Position numbers and translations under genes: made by a program
Source: Hyphomicrobiales bacterium
Lineage (GTDB): Bacteria; Pseudomonadota; Alphaproteobacteria; Rhizobiales; Rhizobiaceae
Assembly: GCA_900469625.1 (NCBI GenBank)
Contig: UBXV01000034.1
Coordinates: forward strand, 1 to 64,000
DNA length: 64,000 bases
Direction: 5' to 3'
Notes under the pieces: generated by a model
Databases searched by the model: none
What the model saw: only the letters and a program-made list of their open reading frames with translations
Told to the model about the DNA's origin: nothing
In this document: positions 37,000 to 45,758 of the stretch, in pieces
Position numbering within the stretch: the stretch's first letter is position 1
Layout of the letters: each line of letters begins with the position of its first letter

Positions 37000-38412
37000 T
37001 CATTGGTTCGCCATCCCCGCTGCGACTTCGGTGATGACGTCGAAGGCGACGTTGGCGTCCGCCTCGGTCATGTCGAACTGGCCGGCCTGGAAGCGGATGG
37101 CGACGCGGACGTCGACCCGCGTCTGGGTCAGGTAGATCCGGCCGTCATCGTTGATCGCGTTGACGAGCGCGATGTTGTGGGCGTCGCCGTCGGCGCCACC
37201 GCGATGACGGAACGAGAACAGCGAGAACCGCGGGGCGGTGACGATTTCGAAGTCCTCATTTGCGCCCAGGCGCTCGGCGAGACGGCCTGCCCAGGCCACA
37301 TGGTTGCGGATCATCGTCTTCAGGCCATCAAGCCCGTGGAAGCGCAGCAGGAACCACAGTTTCAGCGCGCGGAAGCGCCGGCCGAGCGGAATGGTCCATT
37401 CGGAATAGTTGATGATGCCATCGCGGCCGTGGGTCTTCAGATATTCCGGCTGGATCGCCAGCGTGCGCACGAGATCGTCGGGATTGCGGATGAAATGGGC
37501 GGAGCAGTCGAACTGGGCGCCGAGCCATTTGTGCGGATTGAAAACGACCGAATCCGCCTCTTCGACCCCGGCCCACAGCGGGCGAAACTCCTCGCAGATC
37601 ATCGCGGAGCCTGCCCATGCCGCATCGACATGCACATAAAGCCCATGCCTGTGGGCAACGCGCACGACCTCGGCGATATCGTCGCAGGCGCCCGTGCTGG
37701 TGCCGCCGGTGCAGGCGATGACGCCCGCCGGCAGAAGGCCCGCGGCCTTGTCCCTCAGGATGGCCGCTTCGAGCGCCTGGCAGTCCATCGACTGCAGCGA
37801 CCCTGCCACCGGTATGCGCACGAGGTTTTCCTCGCCGATGCCCGAGACCCAGATCGCCCGGTCGATCGAGGTGTGCACCTGGTCCGAAGAATAGATACGC
37901 AAGGGTGGATGGGCGCTCAGCCCCTGCTTGTTGCCCTTCCAGTTCAAGGCGCGCTCGCGCATGACGAGCACGGCTGAAAGCGTGGCGGAGGAGGCAGAAT
38001 CCTGGATGACGCCGGAAAAGCCGTCGGGCAGGCCGATCGCCTGGCGCAGCCAGTCGAGCACCCGGGTTTCAAGCTCGGTCGCCGCCGGCGAGGTCTGCCA
38101 CAACATGCATTGGGCGGCCATCGCCGTGACCAGATACTCGGCGATGACGGAGACCGGCGCGGCGTTGGCCGGGAAATAGGCAAAGAAGCGCGGATGCTGC
38201 CAATGGGTCATGCCCGGCAGGATGATGTTTTCGAAATCCTCGAAAATGGCAGCCATGTCCTCGCCGGTCTGCGGCGGCTTGGTGGGGAGCTGTGCGGCGA
38301 TGGCGCCCGGTGCCGTCTGGGCGCGAACCGGCCGGTCGCGAAGCGACGCCCGGTAGGCCGCCCCCCATTCGGCCGCCTTCTGCGACCATTCACCGAAAGT
38401 CTTTTCGTCCAT
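37000..38412 (-). CDS. PLP-dependent aromatic L-amino acid decarboxylase (group II)
   Basis: 470 residues of the tyrosine/DOPA/tryptophan decarboxylase family. PLP-lysine is K295 in N-P-H-K-W-L, and D263 in HVDAAWAG is the pyridine-nitrogen partner. Substrate-side residues H70 in TH-W-QHPRFFAY and the tyrosine/aromatic region are conserved. It would convert tyrosine, DOPA or phenylalanine into tyramine, dopamine or phenylethylamine. It lies inside the hpa operon between hpaD and hpaG, an unusual place, which joins amino acid decarboxylation to the ring pathway. Which amino acid is used is not decided by sequence alone. Confidence 0.9.
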   Translation of the reverse strand: MDEKTFGEWSQKAAEWGAAYRASLRDRPVRAQTAPGAIAAQLPTKPPQTGEDMAAIFEDFENIILPGMTHWQHPRFFAYFPANAAPVSVIAEYLVTAMAAQCMLWQTSPAATELETRVLDWLRQAIGLPDGFSGVIQDSASSATLSAVLVMRERALNWKGNKQGLSAHPPLRIYSSDQVHTSIDRAIWVSGIGEENLVRIPVAGSLQSMDCQALEAAILRDKAAGLLPAGVIACTGGTSTGACDDIAEVVRVAHRHGLYVHVDAAWAGSAMICEEFRPLWAGVEEADSVVFNPHKWLGAQFDCSAHFIRNPDDLVRTLAIQPEYLKTHGRDGIINYSEWTIPLGRRFRALKLWFLLRFHGLDGLKTMIRNHVAWAGRLAERLGANEDFEIVTAPRFSLFSFRHRGGADGDAHNIALVNAINDDGRIYLTQTRVDVRVAIRFQAGQFDMTEADANVAFDVITEVAAGMANQ

Positions 38413-38457
38413 GCCGTTCCTCCCTTTGCGCTCGCGTACCGCCTTTCATGCCTCGAT

Positions 38458-39438
38458 TTAGGGGGCGATGATAGGTTGCGCCTTCAGCACCGGTTCCACC
38501 GCCTCGGCGCCGGCAAAAAGACTGCCCTCCTCGAACCAGGATCTTGGTGCCGGTGCCCCCCAGAGCGTCTGGCGCTGCGGGTCCTTGAGGTCCCACTTGA
38601 TCGGTTCGAGATCGGGATCGACCGTCTGGTAGTCGGAGCAGTAGATCTCGATGCGGTGTCCATCGGGATCGCGGACATAGAGGAAGAAGGCGTTGGAGAT
38701 GCCGTGCCGACCGGGGCCGCGCTCGATGTTGGCGAGCCAGCCGGAGGTCGACATCAGGTCGAGCAGGTCGATGATGTTGAGTGGTGTCGGCACCCAGAAG
38801 GCGGTGTGATGCAGCCGGGGCCCGCGACCGTTGGTAAAGGCGATGTCATGGACGCCGCCCTTGCGGTGGGTCCAGGCGGCCCAGAGCCGGCCGGTCTCCT
38901 CGTCGGCCGTGTACTCGGTCACCCGGAAGCCGATCTCATTGTAGAAGGCGACGGCATCGTCGACATTGGGCGAGAAGCAGTTGAAATGGTCGATGCGCAG
39001 CGGCTTCACGCCGCGATAGAGAGCATATTTCTGGTGGATCGGCGGCAGGCGGTCCATCTTCGAATAGAATTCGAGCGGTATGCCCTGGGGGTCACGGGTG
39101 CGAAACGTGCGCGACTGATAGGGGCGCTCGATCCATTCGACAGGCAGCCCTTTCTGTTTGAAGAAATGCGCCGCCTTGTCGAGATCCTCGTCGCCAAACA
39201 CCTTGAAACCGAGATCGCGCGCCTCGGCGTCAGCCGCCCTCTTCAGGATGATGCAGTGATGGCCGCGTTCCTCCATGGCGCGCAGGTAGATCGTGTCGGC
39301 GGTCTCGTCGGTCACCTGCAGGCCGAGCACGTCGACATAGAAGGCGCGCGACTTGGCAAGATCGGTGACGGCGAGTTCGACGTGGCTCAGCCGCACGATG
39401 TTGAAGGGCGGGTGAAGGTTCGGCTTCGGTAACGGCAT
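38458..39438 (-). CDS. hpaD: 3,4-dihydroxyphenylacetate 2,3-dioxygenase (type I extradiol, VOC fold)
   Basis: 326 residues. It opens the ring of homoprotocatechuate to 5-carboxymethyl-2-hydroxymuconate semialdehyde. Metal ligands line up as H151, H211 and E264, with second-sphere H197, three or four residues before H155, H214, E267 and H200 of Brevibacterium fuscum HPCD. It is of this VOC-fold type, not the LigB-fold HpaD of E. coli. The ATG at 39438 is 45 bases past the hpaE stop. Confidence 0.92.
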   Translation of the reverse strand: MPLPKPNLHPPFNIVRLSHVELAVTDLAKSRAFYVDVLGLQVTDETADTIYLRAMEERGHHCIILKRAADAEARDLGFKVFGDEDLDKAAHFFKQKGLPVEWIERPYQSRTFRTRDPQGIPLEFYSKMDRLPPIHQKYALYRGVKPLRIDHFNCFSPNVDDAVAFYNEIGFRVTEYTADEETGRLWAAWTHRKGGVHDIAFTNGRGPRLHHTAFWVPTPLNIIDLLDLMSTSGWLANIERGPGRHGISNAFFLYVRDPDGHRIEIYCSDYQTVDPDLEPIKWDLKDPQRQTLWGAPAPRSWFEEGSLFAGAEAVEPVLKAQPIIAP

Positions 39439-39483
39439 TCTGGTCTCCTCCAGGTTTTTGGGCGGCGCGGTTTCGTGTCGCGC

Positions 39484-41001
39484 TCAGCCGCCGAGCTTGG
39501 CGATCGCATGGGCCGAGCTGGCAAACGCGATGTTCTTGGTTTCCATGTAGAAATCGAAGGACCAGTCGCCGCCGTCGCGGCCGATGCCGGAGCTCTTGAC
39601 GCCGCCGAAGGGCGTCGGCAGATGGCGGACATTCTCCGAATTGACCCAGATCATCCCGGCTTCGAGATGATCGGTGAAGCGGAATGCGCGGGTGACGTCC
39701 GATGTCCAGAGGTAGCCGGTCAGGCCGTATTGAACGTCGTTGGCGAGCGCCAGCGCCTCCGCCTCGTCCTTGAACGGAATGGCGGTCAGGACCGGTCCGA
39801 AAATTTCCTCCTGCGCGATGCGCATGGCATTGTCGGCGCCAGTAAACAGCGTTGGCTGGACATAGCATCCGCCACCGGGGCCCTCGAACTTGGCGCCGCC
39901 TGCTGCAACGGTGGCCCCTTCCTTCCGGCCGATCTCGATGTAGTCGAGCACCTTCTTTTCGTGTTCCGGGTGAATCAGCGGGCCGACGATGGTTTCGGGA
40001 TCGAGCGGGTGGCCGATCCGGATGCGTCTTGCCTTTTCTGCGACCCGCGCGGTGAAGCTCTCATAGATGCTCTCTTCCACCAGCAGGCGGGAGGAGGAGG
40101 TGCAGCGCTCGCCGTTCAGCGAATAGATCATGAAGACGGCGGCGTCGGCGGCCCGTTCCAGATCGGCATCGGCAAAGACGATGACCGGGTTCTTGCCCCC
40201 AAGCTCGAAATGCACCCGCTTCAGCGTGTCGGCGCCCTGCTTCATGATCAGCGAGCCTGTACGGCTCTCGCCGACAAAGCCGATCGCCTTGATGGCGGGG
40301 TGCTCTGTGAGCGCCTTGCCCGCGTCCTCGCCGAGACCGTTGACGAGGTTCCAGACGCCCTTGGGAAGGCCTGCTTCCTCGGCGATCTCGACGAGCAGGC
40401 GCGCGGTCAACGGAGAAAACTCTGCCGGCTTGTGGACGATGGTGCAGCCGGCAGCGAGCGCCGGCGCAATCTTCCATGTCGACAGCATGAAGGGGGTGTT
40501 CCACGGCGTGATGATGCCGATCGGGCCGATCGGCACGCGCGTGGTCATGTTGATCTGGCCCTCGGCGCGCAGCACCTTGCCGTCGCGGGCCTCGGGCGCG
40601 CGATCGGCAAAGAAGCGAAAGTTCTCAGCGCCGCGCAAGGCGGCCTTGGCCATGAACTTCAGCGACTGTCCCGTGTCCATGCACTCGACGAAGGCGATCT
40701 CCTCGGCGCGCGCGACGATGGCGTCGGCTATTTTGTGCAGGAGTTTCTTGCGCGCGTCGCCGGGCATCGCGGCCCAGGCCGGGAAGGCCGCCTTGGCAGC
40801 GCGTGCCGCTCGGTCGATATCGGCCGCCTTGCCGCGTGCAACGGGGCCAAGCGGCTTGAGGTCGACCGGAGAAATGGTCTCGAAGGTCTCGCCGTCCAGC
40901 GCCGGTACGGCCTGCCCATCGATATGGTTGAGGACGCCGTCGGTGCGGAAGCGGGCGAGATAGGTTTCGGCCTTCTTGATGTTGTCGTCGAGTTTGGACA
41001 T
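39484..41001 (-). CDS. hpaE: 5-carboxymethyl-2-hydroxymuconate semialdehyde dehydrogenase
   Basis: 505 residues of the NAD-dependent aldehyde dehydrogenase family. It oxidises the ring-cleavage semialdehyde to 5-carboxymethyl-2-hydroxymuconate. Catalytic motifs: FELGGKNPVIVFADADLERA (general-base Glu) and GERCTSSSRLLVEES (Cys nucleophile), with PWNTPFMLSTWKIAPALAAG for NAD. Position between hpaF and hpaD supports this assignment. GGAGA and the Met of MSKLDDN at 41001 are preferred over a Met four residues upstream. Confidence 0.93.
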   Translation of the reverse strand: MSKLDDNIKKAETYLARFRTDGVLNHIDGQAVPALDGETFETISPVDLKPLGPVARGKAADIDRAARAAKAAFPAWAAMPGDARKKLLHKIADAIVARAEEIAFVECMDTGQSLKFMAKAALRGAENFRFFADRAPEARDGKVLRAEGQINMTTRVPIGPIGIITPWNTPFMLSTWKIAPALAAGCTIVHKPAEFSPLTARLLVEIAEEAGLPKGVWNLVNGLGEDAGKALTEHPAIKAIGFVGESRTGSLIMKQGADTLKRVHFELGGKNPVIVFADADLERAADAAVFMIYSLNGERCTSSSRLLVEESIYESFTARVAEKARRIRIGHPLDPETIVGPLIHPEHEKKVLDYIEIGRKEGATVAAGGAKFEGPGGGCYVQPTLFTGADNAMRIAQEEIFGPVLTAIPFKDEAEALALANDVQYGLTGYLWTSDVTRAFRFTDHLEAGMIWVNSENVRHLPTPFGGVKSSGIGRDGGDWSFDFYMETKNIAFASSAHAIAKLGG

Positions 41002-41069
41002 GGCATTCTCCAATCGTGCTGCGCTGCCGCCGGTGCGGCGCGGAAATAGCGTGCCGACGTCTGTCGGGA

Positions 41070-41462
41070 TCAGTCGCCCTTCTGTCGAAGCCGCGGGTGG
41101 ATCGCGTTCTTCTTCCAGCTCAGCTCCGGGTCGATCTCGCGGATCTCCAGGCTAAGGGCAAAATGGGGCGTGTCGAAAAGGCGCGCGAGCTCCTGCGCAA
41201 CGGCGTCGAAGATGGCCGTTCCTGCCGCCTTCTTCTCACCTTGAGAGCGGCCGCGACCGATGCGGAACGACATGTCGATAAAGCCGTTCTCCGGCAGCAG
41301 GTCGGCGATGGCGTAGTGGTCGCTTGCGATCGTCCGGACGCGGACGGCGCCGATCTCGAAGAGGCCGGTGGCGAGGATGGTCTTGTGGACCTCTTGGCAC
41401 AGGTGATCGAAATCGACTTGGCCTTCGAGATTGGCGGAATATTCGATCGTGAAGTGCGGCAT
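41070..41462 (-). CDS. hpaF: 5-carboxymethyl-2-hydroxymuconate isomerase
   Basis: 130 residues, tautomerase fold with the catalytic proline exposed after Met removal (MPHFTIEYSANL). It isomerises 5-carboxymethyl-2-hydroxymuconate before decarboxylation. The Arg-rich R-I-G-R-G-R segment is a substrate-carboxylate site in this family. First gene of the hpa operon. Confidence 0.94.
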   Translation of the reverse strand: MPHFTIEYSANLEGQVDFDHLCQEVHKTILATGLFEIGAVRVRTIASDHYAIADLLPENGFIDMSFRIGRGRSQGEKKAAGTAIFDAVAQELARLFDTPHFALSLEIREIDPELSWKKNAIHPRLRQKGD

Positions 41463-41486
41463 TCCCAGTCCCCGTCGATTTATTAA

Positions 41487-41498
41487 TTAACACGTTAA
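41487..41498. promoter_or_regulatory. Candidate HpaR operator
   Basis: TTAAC-AC-GTTAA is a perfect 5-bp inverted repeat around AC in the AT-rich 125-base gap between hpaF and divergent hpaR. A second imperfect repeat AACA-ATA-TGTT starts at 41497. Short AT-rich dyads like these are typical MarR-family sites. Confidence 0.55.
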
Positions 41499-41587
41499 CA
41501 ATATGTTGTTCGGTGTCAAGCGGCTTTCGCTGACGCATGATTTCGGCAGTGATTGCGCAGCCGAGAAAAATCGCCCATAGATCGGCC

Positions 41588-42058
41588 ATGAGCCGCGCGA
41601 ACCCCCCCGTCGAGCTTGGGCCGGACGCCCTTCTTCCCCACAGCACCCGGCGCTCGCTGCCGATTGCGCTTCTGCGCGCGCGTGAAGCGGTGATGGGCCA
41701 TTTCCGGCCGATGTTGGCGCGCCACGAAATCACCGAGCAACAGTGGCGCGTGATCCGCATCCTCGCCGAATCCGGCAAGGTCGATGCGTCCGAGATGGCC
41801 GACAAGGCCTTCATTCTGGCCCCGAGCCTGACGCGCATCATTCGATCGCTCGAGGAGCGCGGACTGATCACCAAGCACAAGGACGCCGATGACGGCCGTC
41901 GCGTGCTGCTCGAGATCGCACCCGCCGGCATGCGGGTGATCGCCGATGTCAGCCCGGAAAGCCGAGCCATCTACGATCAGCTCGAGGCGCGCTATGGACG
42001 CGAACGCGTCGAGGTTCTGCTCGACATGCTCGACGAGCTTGCGACGCTTGGCGACTGA
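41588..42058 (+). CDS. hpaR: MarR-family repressor of the hpa operon
   Basis: 156 residues with the MarR winged helix: IALLRAREAVMGHFRPML, ITEQQWRVIRILAESGKVDAS, SLTRIIRSLEERGLITKHKDADDGRRVLLEI. HpaR in enterobacteria represses the meta operon and is relieved by homoprotocatechuate or 4-hydroxyphenylacetate. It diverges from hpaF and the operator candidate lies between them. The Met at 41588 begins the family alignment; seventeen upstream residues are unlikely. Confidence 0.92.
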   Translation: MSRANPPVELGPDALLPHSTRRSLPIALLRAREAVMGHFRPMLARHEITEQQWRVIRILAESGKVDASEMADKAFILAPSLTRIIRSLEERGLITKHKDADDGRRVLLEIAPAGMRVIADVSPESRAIYDQLEARYGRERVEVLLDMLDELATLGD

Positions 42059-42075
42059 ACGAATGTTCCTGGATG

Positions 42076-43089
42076 TCATGCGGCGACCGACAACGCTTGC
42101 GCCAAGCGCAGGCTTTCGTCTGCGTAGCGTTTGAGGCGCGCCGCGATGCCGGGAAGTTCAGGCCGTGTGGCAAACCAGCCGATATAGGTGAGGCTGCGAA
42201 GCGTCATGAAGATCGGCAGCATGGCCAACGTCGCATCCGTCAGCGGCCGCTTAGTCCGATACCCCTCGATCAGTGACCGTTCGATCACCTCGTAGTTCGG
42301 CTCGTTGCGGTTCTTCAGAAGCGCCGTCGCGATATCGAACAGCCGGAAGCCGAAACCGGCGTCGTCGAAATCGATGAAGGCCACGCCGCCATCGCGGACC
42401 AGTACGTTTTCGCGAACGAGATCGGCATGGATCAGCCCGTAATCGAGCGCCTCTGGCGGCACGGCATCGAGCAGGCGCCGAAGCTGGTGACGCAGTTCAC
42501 AAAGGGCAAGCTTGTGTTCAGGCGCAAGACCGTCGCAGTCCCAGAAACGGCCCCAGACAGGGTTTTCGCCGAGCAGGCCCTCCATGTCCCAGGCGGGTCG
42601 CTTGAAATCAGGCGGTATCGGCCAGCGATCGGCAAGATCGTGCATGTCGGCCATCATGGTGCCGAGCGCCTGAAAGATGGCGACCTGCGCCTCCGGACCG
42701 TGGCTGAGCGGCAAACCGCTTTCACCCAGCGGGAGCCCATGCATCCAGCTGACGATATCGGCATGCTGGGCGGCGAAGTCGTCGGTCGGCCGCAACGCTA
42801 CCAGCAACCGACCGTCCGACGCCGTGATCGCGTGGGGCACGGAAAGCCCGCCGTCGCGCAGCGCCGTCATCCATTGCAGTTCCGAGCGCAGCGCCGTCTC
42901 ATCATGGTAGCCTGGCCGATGCAGCCGGAGCGCGGCCGGTGCACCGTCGGCAAGCGTGATCCGGAAGACGGCATTCTCGCGGTATTTTAGCAGGGTGGGC
43001 TTTACATTTGAAAGGCCCCAATGGGCCATGGCTTCCTTCGCCCGAGCGTCGAGCGCGTCCAGCAGATCTTGCGGCAGAGCTTCGCTCAT
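42076..43089 (-). CDS. Small-molecule kinase of the APH / hydroxylysine kinase (AGPHD1-like) family
   Basis: 337 residues with the aminoglycoside-phosphotransferase fold. Catalytic H-A-D-L-V-R-E-N-V-L-V with the Asp base, and the metal Asp in I-D-F-D-D-A-G-F-G, are both intact. Its closest described family members are hydroxylysine kinase and ethanolamine/aminopropanol kinases, which phosphorylate the hydroxyl of amino alcohols. It follows the phospho-lyase gene with seven bases between them, the pairing found for human HYKK/PHYKPL and for bacterial aminopropanol use. The substrate is inferred to be an amino alcohol, perhaps octopamine-like given the hpa neighbours. Confidence 0.8.
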   Translation of the reverse strand: MSEALPQDLLDALDARAKEAMAHWGLSNVKPTLLKYRENAVFRITLADGAPAALRLHRPGYHDETALRSELQWMTALRDGGLSVPHAITASDGRLLVALRPTDDFAAQHADIVSWMHGLPLGESGLPLSHGPEAQVAIFQALGTMMADMHDLADRWPIPPDFKRPAWDMEGLLGENPVWGRFWDCDGLAPEHKLALCELRHQLRRLLDAVPPEALDYGLIHADLVRENVLVRDGGVAFIDFDDAGFGFRLFDIATALLKNRNEPNYEVIERSLIEGYRTKRPLTDATLAMLPIFMTLRSLTYIGWFATRPELPGIAARLKRYADESLRLAQALSVAA

Positions 43090-43096
43090 CGCCCGC

Positions 43097-44380
43097 TCAC
43101 AGTCCCGACAGCACGTCGTCGAGGGTCGACAGCATCAGGTCGGCATTCTCCCTGGAAAACGGCATCGGCGGCCGGATCTTCGTCGCATTCTGGTGAATGC
43201 CGAGCTTGCCCATCAGGACGCCACGTTCGCGCATGCCGTTGACGACCCTGGTGGCGAGATCGGCGGCCGGGGTCTTTTTCTCCCGGTCGAGAACGAGCTC
43301 CGCGCCGAAGAACAGGCCGCTGCCCCTGATATCGCCGATCACATCGTGCTTGTGCCTCAGCCTGTCGAGGCCGGCCTTGGCGTAGGCGCCGACCTCTCGG
43401 GCGTTATCGATCAGGGCCTCGTCGTCAATGACGTCGAGAACCGCCATGGCCGCGGCGCAGGAGACCGGGTTGCCACCGAAGGTGTTGAAGTAGCGGAATG
43501 CCTGACGAAACGCATTCAGCGTGTCGCTGCCGGCAACGACGCCACCGATCGGATGGCCGTTGCCCATCGGCTTGCCGAGCGTGACAATGTCGGGGACGAT
43601 GCCGGCCTTCTGGTGACCCCACATGTGCCCGCCGGTGCGGCCGAAACCGGGCTGCACTTCGTCGGCAATCACCACGCCGCCGGCCTTGCGCACCGCCGCA
43701 ACGGTTGCGTCGAGGAAGCCTTGGGGCAGGTCGGGAAAGCCTTCATTGGCGAAGAACGGGTCGATGATCAGGGCGGAAAAGCCGAAAGGGCTTTCCTGCA
43801 GGTCGGCGATCGCCTTTGCCACCGCAGCGGCAAAGGCTGCGGAAAAGGCGTTGCCGGGCAAACCGCCAAGCGGCCGGTAGCTGTCGGGGGCCGGCACATG
43901 GCGCACATGACCACTGAAACCGCCGACCGGCGGCATCCGGGTGGAAAGCTGCGAAACGGCGGTGGTGTTGCCGTGGTAGGTGTGATCGGTGGCGATCACG
44001 CCGGTCTTGCCGGTCACCGCCTGGGCCATGCGCAGGGCAATGTCGTTGGCCTCACTGCCGGTGCAGGTCAGGATCGCCGTGTCGAGGCTGCGGTCGAATG
44101 TTGCCGTCAGCCGCTCGACATAGTCGAGGATGCCTTCGTGCAGATAGCGCGTGTGGGTGTTGAGCGTCGCTGCCTGCCGGGCGATCGCCTCGACCACGCG
44201 CGGATGGCAGTGGCCGACATGCGGCACATTGTTGTAGCAGTCGAGATAGCGCCGGCCGTCGGCGTCATAAAGCCAGACGCCTTCGCCCCTGACGATGTGG
44301 ACCGGGTCGCTGTAGAACAGCGACATGTTCCGGCCGAGCAGCCGTTCGCGGCGTGCCTTGAGCGCTGCCGTGTCGCTCAT
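43097..44380 (-). CDS. Class III PLP enzyme, AGXT2L/phospho-lyase type
   Basis: 427 residues, fold type I aminotransferase class III; PLP-lysine K270 (V-T-L-G-K-P-M-G-N-G) and D240. The subgroup with short N-terminus, CYNNVPHVGHCHPRVVEA, TDHTYHGNTTAVSQLST and YFNTFGGNPVSCAA matches AGXT2L1/PHYKPL and ETNPPL, which eliminate phosphate and ammonia from phospho-amino alcohols rather than transaminate. The adjacent kinase makes this function likely: HO-amine is phosphorylated and converted to an aldehyde, ammonia and phosphate. One base separates it from the preceding aminotransferase stop. Confidence 0.78.
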   Translation of the reverse strand: MSDTAALKARRERLLGRNMSLFYSDPVHIVRGEGVWLYDADGRRYLDCYNNVPHVGHCHPRVVEAIARQAATLNTHTRYLHEGILDYVERLTATFDRSLDTAILTCTGSEANDIALRMAQAVTGKTGVIATDHTYHGNTTAVSQLSTRMPPVGGFSGHVRHVPAPDSYRPLGGLPGNAFSAAFAAAVAKAIADLQESPFGFSALIIDPFFANEGFPDLPQGFLDATVAAVRKAGGVVIADEVQPGFGRTGGHMWGHQKAGIVPDIVTLGKPMGNGHPIGGVVAGSDTLNAFRQAFRYFNTFGGNPVSCAAAMAVLDVIDDEALIDNAREVGAYAKAGLDRLRHKHDVIGDIRGSGLFFGAELVLDREKKTPAADLATRVVNGMRERGVLMGKLGIHQNATKIRPPMPFSRENADLMLSTLDDVLSGL

Positions 44381-44381
44381 G

Positions 44382-45740
44382 TCACATGCCTCCGGCAGCG
44401 CTCAGGCCGGCATCGAGGGCCGAGAGGATCCGGGTGACATCCGCGGCAGTGATGATCAGCGGCGGCGACAGGATGACGTTCGGTCCGGATGTGCGCACCA
44501 TCACGCCCGCCTCGTAGGCTGCGTCCTGGACCTTCTGCACCACATCCTTGGCGGCTGGCGACTTCTTCTCGCGGTCCGAAACAAGCTCAAGCGCGCACAT
44601 CAGCCCCTTGCCGCGCACGTCGCCGACGAGCTCGTGCTTAAGCTGCAAGGCCAGCAGCCCCGTCATCAGCTCTTCGCCACGCGCGCCGGCATTGGTCGCG
44701 ACATCGAGGCGCTTCGTCTCCTTGAGCGTGGCGAGCGCGGCGGCCGCCCCGACCGGATGGCCTGAATAGGTGTAGCCATGGCCGATCGAGCCGGCGGCCG
44801 TCCTGTTGCTTTCGAACGCCTCGGCGACCCTGTCGGAGATCATCACGGCCCCGAAGGGATAGTAGCCGTTGGTGATCGCCTTGGCGGTCGACATCAGGTC
44901 AGGCTTGACGCCCCAGAGACGCGAACCGGTCCAGGCGCCGGTGCGGCCGAAGGCGGTGATCACCTCGTCGGCAATCAGGAGGATGCCGTGGCGGTCGCAG
45001 ATTTCGCGCATCAGCGGCATGAAGGTTTCGTGCGGCACGATCACGCCGCCGGCACCCAGCACCGGCTCCATGATCAGGGCTGCGATGGTGTCGGCGCCCT
45101 GAAAGGCGATCTCGTCCTCGAACAGGCGGGCGATGCCGCTCGCGATCTCGGCGCCATCGGTGGTCGCAAACGGATTGCGGTAGGTGTAGGGGGCGGGAAG
45201 GTGAAAGACGCCCGGCAGCAGCGGCTCGTAGTTGCGGCGGAAATTGGCGTTGCCGTTGACGGATGCGCCGCCGAAATGCGTGCCTTGATAGCCCTTCTTC
45301 AGGCTCACGAATTTCGTGCGCTCCGGCTGGCCATTCAGCTTGTGGTACTGGCGGGCAAGGCGAAGGCAGGTCTCGACCGAATCCGAGCCGCCCGACGTGA
45401 AGAACGAACGGCTGAGGCCATCTTCCTTGAACCATTCGGCAAGCTCGTAGGAAAGTTCGATCAGCGGCGAATTGGTGGTGCCGCGGAAGGTCGAATAATA
45501 GGGCAGCTCGTCGAGCTGGTCGCGGATCGCCTTCTTCACCGGCTCGCAGGAATAGCCGAGATTTACGTTCCACAAGCCGCCGACCGCATCGAGCACCGTC
45601 TTGCCGTGGATATCGACGATCTCCACGCCGTCCCCGGCATTGATGATGCGCGGCGGTGTCGCGTGCATCTCGGCGGGGTGCGCCATCGGGTGCCACAGAT
45701 GGCGGGCATTGTTCTCGATGAGAAAGTTGGTTTCGCGCAT
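44382..45740 (-). CDS. Class III omega-aminotransferase (amine:oxo acid)
   Basis: 452 residues of the omega-amino acid:pyruvate and amine transaminase group. Seen: LWHPMA near residue 15-20, GLWNVNLGYS, TTNSPLIELSYELAEW, ADEVITAFGRTG with D258, and PLP-lysine K287 in M-S-T-A-K-A-I-T-N-G. It would deaminate an arylethylamine such as tyramine or dopamine to its arylacetaldehyde. Substrate is inferred from neighbours. Confidence 0.85.
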   Translation of the reverse strand: MRETNFLIENNARHLWHPMAHPAEMHATPPRIINAGDGVEIVDIHGKTVLDAVGGLWNVNLGYSCEPVKKAIRDQLDELPYYSTFRGTTNSPLIELSYELAEWFKEDGLSRSFFTSGGSDSVETCLRLARQYHKLNGQPERTKFVSLKKGYQGTHFGGASVNGNANFRRNYEPLLPGVFHLPAPYTYRNPFATTDGAEIASGIARLFEDEIAFQGADTIAALIMEPVLGAGGVIVPHETFMPLMREICDRHGILLIADEVITAFGRTGAWTGSRLWGVKPDLMSTAKAITNGYYPFGAVMISDRVAEAFESNRTAAGSIGHGYTYSGHPVGAAAALATLKETKRLDVATNAGARGEELMTGLLALQLKHELVGDVRGKGLMCALELVSDREKKSPAAKDVVQKVQDAAYEAGVMVRTSGPNVILSPPLIITAADVTRILSALDAGLSAAGGM

Positions 45741-45758
45741 GTCTTGCTCCTGGTCAGT

